Source of the DNA: Nitrospirae bacterium UBA4572
GTDB taxonomy: Bacteria > Nitrospirota > Leptospirillia > Leptospirillales > Leptospirillaceae
Assembly (NCBI GenBank): GCA_002387725.1
Contig: DGKK01000011.1
Span: 1-8,096, forward strand
DNA length: 8,096 nt
Direction: 5' to 3'
Positions 6,654-8,096 of the stretch are shown one piece after another (within the stretch, counting starts at the first letter, position 1; the number at the start of each line of letters is the position of its first letter). Below the pieces are notes generated by a model. The model was given only the letters and a program-made list of their open reading frames with translations. It made no database searches and was not told where the DNA came from. A program made the position numbers and the translations under genes.

Positions 6654-7327
6654 GGGGGGCGGGCCTTGACGTCACGACCCGCGCCCTCTCCCGATCCTAC
6701 GTTCGGGGAGGACGGACAATCGAGGTCCTTCGGGCCATCGACCTCCACCTCGACCCTGGCTCCTTTACCGTTCTCACCGGCCCCTCGGGCGCGGGAAAGT
6801 CCACCCTCCTCCACCTTCTGGGAACTCTCGACCGCCCCACATCGGGAGAGATCCTTTACGACTCCCTCCCCCCCCCAGACAAGAGAGACCGGGATCTCGC
6901 CGCCTTCCGAAGGACGAAGATCGGATTCATCTTTCAGTTCCACCATCTTCTTCCGGAATTTTCCGCGCTGGAAAACGTCCTGATGCCGACCTGGATTTCC
7001 GGAAAAGACCGGGAGGACACCTCTTGGGCGAGGACACTGCTCGAGGAGGTAGGGCTTGGCGACCGGCTCGACCACAAGCCCTCCGAACTGTCGGGGGGAG
7101 AACAGCAACGGGTGGCGGTCGCGCGGGCCCTGGTCATGAAACCGGCGCTCCTCCTGGCCGACGAACCTACCGGGAATCTCGACTCGCACACGGGTCTTGA
7201 GGTCTTTACCCTCCTGCAAACCCTGTCGAGCCGGTTTCATATGACCTGTCTTGTAACGACGCACAACGAGACACTGGCAAAAAAAGCGGATCGCCACATC
7301 GCCATGGACGACGGGCAGATCCGCTGA
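6650..7327 (+). CDS. lolD: Lipoprotein-releasing ABC transporter ATPase LolD
   Basis: Cytoplasmic ATPase that powers lipoprotein release by the adjacent permease. The 225 residues contain Walker A GPSGAGKST (44-52), a Q-loop at Gln96 in FIFQFHHLLPEFSALENV (the FHHLLPEF pattern typical of LolD), the signature LSGGEQQR (147-154), Walker B LLLADEPTGNLD (167-178) and the H-loop His205 in TTHN. Length and motifs are complete. The start is ATG 6650, overlapping the permease stop, with GAGG at 6641-6644. A run of nine C (6868-6876) encodes part of a proline-rich loop around residues 73-76. It is the last gene before a convergent gap. MacB/FtsE-type ATPases are related, but the partner and Q-loop favour LolD. 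Confidence 0.95.
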   Translation: MRGAGLDVTTRALSRSYVRGGRTIEVLRAIDLHLDPGSFTVLTGPSGAGKSTLLHLLGTLDRPTSGEILYDSLPPPDKRDRDLAAFRRTKIGFIFQFHHLLPEFSALENVLMPTWISGKDREDTSWARTLLEEVGLGDRLDHKPSELSGGEQQRVAVARALVMKPALLLADEPTGNLDSHTGLEVFTLLQTLSSRFHMTCLVTTHNETLAKKADRHIAMDDGQIR

Positions 7328-7328
7328 C

Positions 7329-7346
7329 CTGTCAATACTGATACAG
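7329..7346. repeat. Inverted repeat CTGT-N10-ACAG after lolD
   Basis: CTGT (7329-7332) and ACAG (7343-7346) form a short inverted repeat directly after the lolD stop. The spacing of ten differs from the eight of the enterobacterial LexA box. It lies between convergent genes, not at a promoter. Its role is unknown, and chance is likely. Confidence 0.2.
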
Positions 7347-7366
7347 TGGGGTAAAGGACTACGGAC

Positions 7367-7400
7367 CCGGGCCCCTGCCACTCAGAAGAAGGCGGCCCGG
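7367..7400. terminator. GC-rich hairpin between convergent genes
   Basis: CCGGGCC (7367-7373) and GGCCCGG (7394-7400) are perfectly complementary 7-bp arms around a 20-base loop, in the 93-bp gap between the ends of lolD and the FmdB-type gene. The symmetry could serve both strands. There is no T-run after either arm, so it is not a classical intrinsic terminator; it may be a pause or mRNA-end structure. An alternative pairing GCCAC/GTGGC overlaps it. Confidence 0.3.
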
Positions 7401-7420
7401 TGGCATCAGGATCCCGCCGA

Positions 7421-7759
7421 TCAGGCGTTCGAGGCGGCGCCGGGGGAGGGAGAAGAGGCGGCCGGGGCGGCGGGCGCCGGCGAAGACGAGGCAGAGGCGG
7501 CGGCCGTGGAGGACGCCGAAGCACCTTCGATCGACGTTGACTCCGTGCCCTTGGACTTCCCTTCGGACTCTCCTCCCCCCTTCTTCACATAGTCGGTGAT
7601 ATAAAAGCCCGTCCCCTTGAACTGAAGGGCGGGTTTTCCCATAAGCCGCACCAAGGGGCCTCCGCACTTCTCGCAGACTGTCAGGGGGGGATCGGAGAAC
7701 TTCTGGATCTTCTCCACGACGGAATGGCATTTCTCGCAGGAATACTCATAGAGCGGCAT
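7421..7759 (-). CDS. FmdB-family zinc-ribbon protein
   Basis: A 112-residue protein starting MPLYEYSCEKC, the hallmark of the FmdB/CxxC_CxxC_SSSS regulatory-protein family. A zinc ribbon is formed by C8, C11, C29 and C32. The family-typical aromatic segment FKGTGFYITDYVKKGG (48-63) follows. Residues from about 64 to the end are a low-complexity, presumably disordered tail rich in Ser, Ala and Pro, longer and more alanine-rich than the minimal family core. FmdB was named as a putative regulator of formamidase/amidase genes, but most family members have no proven role, and no amidase gene is visible here. The start is well supported by AAGGAG (plus-strand 7766-7771), six bases upstream. It faces lolD tail to tail. 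Confidence 0.88.
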   Translation of the reverse strand: MPLYEYSCEKCHSVVEKIQKFSDPPLTVCEKCGGPLVRLMGKPALQFKGTGFYITDYVKKGGGESEGKSKGTESTSIEGASASSTAAASASSSPAPAAPAASSPSPGAASNA

Positions 7760-7765
7760 GGCTGA

Positions 7766-7771
7766 CTCCTT
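7766..7771 (-). promoter_or_regulatory. Strong ribosome binding site of the FmdB-type gene
   Basis: On the minus strand this reads AAGGAG, six bases before the ATG. It is the best match to the ribosome-site consensus in the window, and it confirms both the start and that the gene is real. Confidence 0.65.
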
Positions 7772-7823
7772 GTAAGGGAATGATTTGGGATGTCACGTTT
7801 TCCGAGATCTCTTCCTGAGGACC

Positions 7824-7853
7824 ATGATACAACACCCTCGAATCGGACGACAA
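7824..7853 (-). promoter_or_regulatory. Candidate promoter of the FmdB-type gene
   Basis: Minus strand: TTGTCG (plus 7848-7853) and TATCAT (plus 7824-7829) are separated by 18 bp. This gives a start near 7816 and a leader of about 57 bases. The 159-bp gap before the gene makes a separate promoter plausible. Both hexamers deviate from consensus by two bases. Confidence 0.4.
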
Positions 7854-7918
7854 TCGCCTCCGGCCGGCAAGACTCGCCATCCGACCCTTTTATTCCCTTC
7901 CCTCCCTTGCCAGAAGCC

Positions 7919-8096
7919 TCAATCCAAAAGCGCCACCGCCTCCGAAAGTCTTTTCAGCGCCTCCTCCAGCGCCTCCTGAGAGGCCGCGTAGGAGAGCCGC
8001 ATGTGGAGGGGGCTGCCGAAGGGCGTCCCGGGAACCATGGCAACCCGGGCGACATCGAGAAAGAACTCCGCCAGCTCATAGACGGTATGGATGGGA
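7919..8096 (-). CDS. Class I aminotransferase, C-terminal fragment
   Basis: Only the last 58 codons are present; the 5' part lies beyond the right edge. The fragment reads ELAEFFLDVARVAMVPGTPFG, then SPLHMRLSYAASQEALEEAL, ending in EAVALLD. The VPGxxFG segment and the R-LSYA segment, whose arginine binds the substrate alpha-carboxylate, are typical of pyridoxal-phosphate aspartate aminotransferases of fold type I. The catalytic lysine is outside the window. Aspartate aminotransferase is the likeliest product, but related class I enzymes for other amino acids share this tail. The truncation is the window edge, not a broken gene. Confidence 0.88.
   Translation of the reverse strand, partial: PIHTVYELAEFFLDVARVAMVPGTPFGSPLHMRLSYAASQEALEEALKRLSEAVALLD

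Larger units (their letters stand above)
7760..7918. other. Intergenic region between two leftward genes
   Basis: It holds the FmdB ribosome site, its candidate promoter and, near 7887-7908, a polypyrimidine stretch on the plus strand (purine-rich in the leftward transcript). GGCAAG at 7866-7871 and CTTGCC near 7906-7911 are complementary but about 34 bases apart. I see no clear terminator for the upstream aminotransferase gene and no small gene. Confidence 0.5.

Noticed and set aside
7330..7335. Minus-strand TTGACA as a promoter reading into lolD
   Set aside because: No acceptable -10 hexamer lies 16-18 bp further on, and no gene would be served.
7329..7346. LexA-type box
   Set aside because: The spacing is CTGT-N10-ACAG instead of N8, and it lies between gene ends with no promoter.
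7866..7911. GGCAAG/CTTGCC as terminator of the aminotransferase gene
   Set aside because: The arms are six bases with a loop of about 34 bases, and no T-run follows on the minus strand.

Overview
The window is GC-rich bacterial chromosome that is almost fully coding. Seven genes read rightwards as one probable operon (210-7327). A small zinc-ribbon gene and the tail of an aminotransferase gene read leftwards from the right edge. The lipoprotein-export genes (LolC/E-type permease and LolD ATPase) point to a Gram-negative bacterium with two membranes. The order lysS - lol permease - lolD, with a divergent NuoF and a free-standing [2Fe-2S] protein, would suit a Nitrospirota (Leptospirillum-like) or deltaproteobacterial-type genome. 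That placement is an impression from protein character, not something the window proves.

Left end (1-209): no convincing gene. It holds a good sigma-70-type promoter (TTGAAA, 17 bp, TAGAAT at 67-95). A 10-bp palindrome flanked by CTTCTT repeats lies just upstream, and a perfect 14-bp palindrome (106-119) lies just past the expected transcription start. It looks like a regulated promoter for the operon.

Operon: a NuoF-like flavoprotein (FMN, NADH and N3-type [4Fe-4S] motifs, with two unusual substitutions); a 106-residue thioredoxin-fold [2Fe-2S] protein in the same frame; a single-pass membrane TPR protein; MtnA (methionine salvage); LysRS; the Lol permease; and LolD. Gaps are under 50 bp, and the last three genes are joined by ATGA stop/start overlaps. 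The first two genes look like an NADH-oxidising electron-transfer module, and the last two form a lipoprotein-release ABC transporter. MtnA and LysS are housekeeping enzymes, so the operon joins several processes.

Right end (7328-8096): a short convergent gap with GC-rich inverted repeats, then on the minus strand an FmdB-type zinc-ribbon gene with its own likely promoter, a 159-bp gap, and the last 58 codons of a class I aminotransferase that continues beyond the window.

I see no tRNA, rRNA, CRISPR array, insertion sequence or phage gene. The window is mostly ordinary. The points most worth checking are the palindromic promoter region and the divergent NuoF/[2Fe-2S] pair.
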